Source: Wenjunlia tyrosinilytica (GTDB lineage Bacteria > Actinomycetota > Actinomycetes > Streptomycetales > Streptomycetaceae). Taken from it: a stretch of DNA of 61,140 nt. Numbering within the stretch: position 1 is the first letter of the stretch; the number at the start of each line of letters is the position of its first letter. A program made the translations under genes and the position numbers. The DNA lies in NCBI RefSeq assembly GCF_014646055.1, contig NZ_BMMS01000027.1, forward strand, positions 1 to 61,140, in the 5' to 3' direction. Below, one piece after another: positions 60,807 through 61,140 of the stretch. The notes beneath the pieces were generated by a model. The model saw only the letters and a list, made by a program, of their open reading frames with translations, was not told the origin of the DNA and ran no database searches.

Positions 60807-61140
60807 GTGCCGGAGGAGAGTCCGAAGGCGTTTCCCCAGGCGGCGGGGGACGCGTCGACCGACGCGCCCGCGGCCGCCTCGGCACCCGTGTCCCCCGAGC
60901 CCCCCGAGTCCTCCGAGCCCCCCGTGTCCCCTGAGTCCCCCGAGCCACCGGAAGTCGCCGGCACGGACCCACTCGGCTCCCCGGAGCTGCCAGGCCCTCC
61001 TGACCCACTCGGTTCCCCGGAGCTGCCAGGCCCTCCTGACCCACTCGGTTCCCCGGAGCTGCCAGGCCCTCCTGACCCACTCGGTTCCCCGGAGCTGCCA
61101 GGCCCTCCTGACCCACTCGGTTCCCCGGAGCTGCCAGGCC
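60807..61140 (+). CDS. proline-rich repeat protein, 3' end outside window
   Basis: This open frame has no stop before the window end. GTG 60807 is proposed because AGAGGGG lies 6 bases upstream; ATG 60771 is an in-frame alternative. The visible 111 residues begin PEESPKAFPQAAGDAS, continue with SPEPPESSEPPVSPESPEPP, and then repeat DPLGSPELPGPP. All of it is disordered, so the functional domain must lie downstream. Streptomyces membrane or kinase-associated proteins often have such heads, but no identity can be given. Confidence 0.6.
   Translation, partial: MPEESPKAFPQAAGDASTDAPAAASAPVSPEPPESSEPPVSPESPEPPEVAGTDPLGSPELPGPPDPLGSPELPGPPDPLGSPELPGPPDPLGSPELPGPPDPLGSPELPG
60966..61140. repeat. 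36-bp perfect tandem repeat at the right edge
   Basis: Units of 36 bp begin at 60966, 61002, 61038, 61074 and 61110 (the last cut by the window). Copies are identical except one C/T change in the first. They encode DPLGSPELPGPP, 12 residues per unit. Near-identity implies very recent expansion. Confidence 0.95.

Noticed and set aside
60742-61116. Minus-strand frame encoding GQEGLAAPGNRV repeats
   Set aside because: Both strands are open through the 36-bp array. The plus strand has a ribosome site and a Streptomyces-like Pro/Glu/Ser head, so I prefer it, though without full certainty.
60966-61140. Possible CRISPR array
   Set aside because: Repeat units are directly adjacent with no spacers, lie in an open frame, and no cas gene is present.

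Overview
The window reads as chromosomal DNA of a Streptomyces or very close relative. Base composition is very GC-rich, GTG starts are common, Shine-Dalgarno sites are of GGAGG type, and the gene content is typical of that genus: the 3' end of a hopanoid locus, an XRE/DUF397 pair, a MEDS-type anti-sigma protein, an LPFR small protein, a DUF6332-like protein, an SseB protein, TerD, and a split NHEJ set. I see no rRNA, tRNA, CRISPR array, integrase, transposase or phage structural gene.

Layout. 1-2833: end of a hopanoid-type cluster (dxs and an HpnO-like aminotransferase). 2943-7652: GH2 beta-galactosidase with a probable leaderless, operator-controlled promoter, a carrier-protein-like gene without the phosphopantetheine serine, a YiaA-type membrane protein and a tyrosine phosphatase. 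7779-11922: an STM4015-type protein divergent from a tightly coupled unit of a 25-residue peptide and two paralogous ATP-grasp proteins, then AlkB. 11919-18482: a cytochrome b/molybdopterin (YedYZ-like) pair, MmcQ/YjbR, a PNGase A-like secreted amidase, a small membrane protein, an orphan amino-acid binding lipoprotein and an anti-sigma/MEDS regulator. 18552-23813: a MacB/FtsX-type ABC exporter ending in a clear hairpin, a secreted protein and two small proteins followed by a perfect 14-bp hairpin. 24125-30764: molybdopterin oxidoreductase, GH92 alpha-mannosidase with a LacI-type palindrome upstream, and ogt. 30781-36423: a hydrolase remnant, DedA, a beta-propeller protein, a GH5 enzyme and TesB. 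36462-39840: an FcoT-like thioesterase followed by a P-loop ATPase fused to a Ser/Thr kinase. 39943-44083: stress membrane protein, XRE/DUF397 regulatory pair and a coiled-coil/Mrr endonuclease/TerD fusion. 44348-48089: heme-type membrane protein, NuoF-like/ferredoxin fusion and DUF4142 protein. 48301-52393: a complete four-gene NHEJ island. 52421-60518: P450, FMN reductase, SseB, crotonase, DUF1206, CoA-disulfide-reductase-like protein and methyltransferase. 60807-end: a proline-rich repeat protein that runs off the edge.

The genes fall into several independent functional units. The strongest candidates for undescribed biology are the peptide/double ATP-grasp unit (8941-11217), the thioesterase plus ATPase-kinase fusion (36462-39840), the Mrr-TerD fusion (41978-44083), the cytochrome b/NuoF-Fd/DUF4142 unit (44348-48089), and the HhH-PHP protein in the Ku-ligase operon (48301-51459).

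A window-wide peculiarity is the density of short tandem repeats. They lie in intergenic DNA and, always in frame, in tails or loops of otherwise ordinary proteins (DedA, cytochrome b-like protein, P450, CoA-disulfide reductase, methyltransferase, right-edge protein). All functional calls come from recognising motifs by eye; no database search was run.
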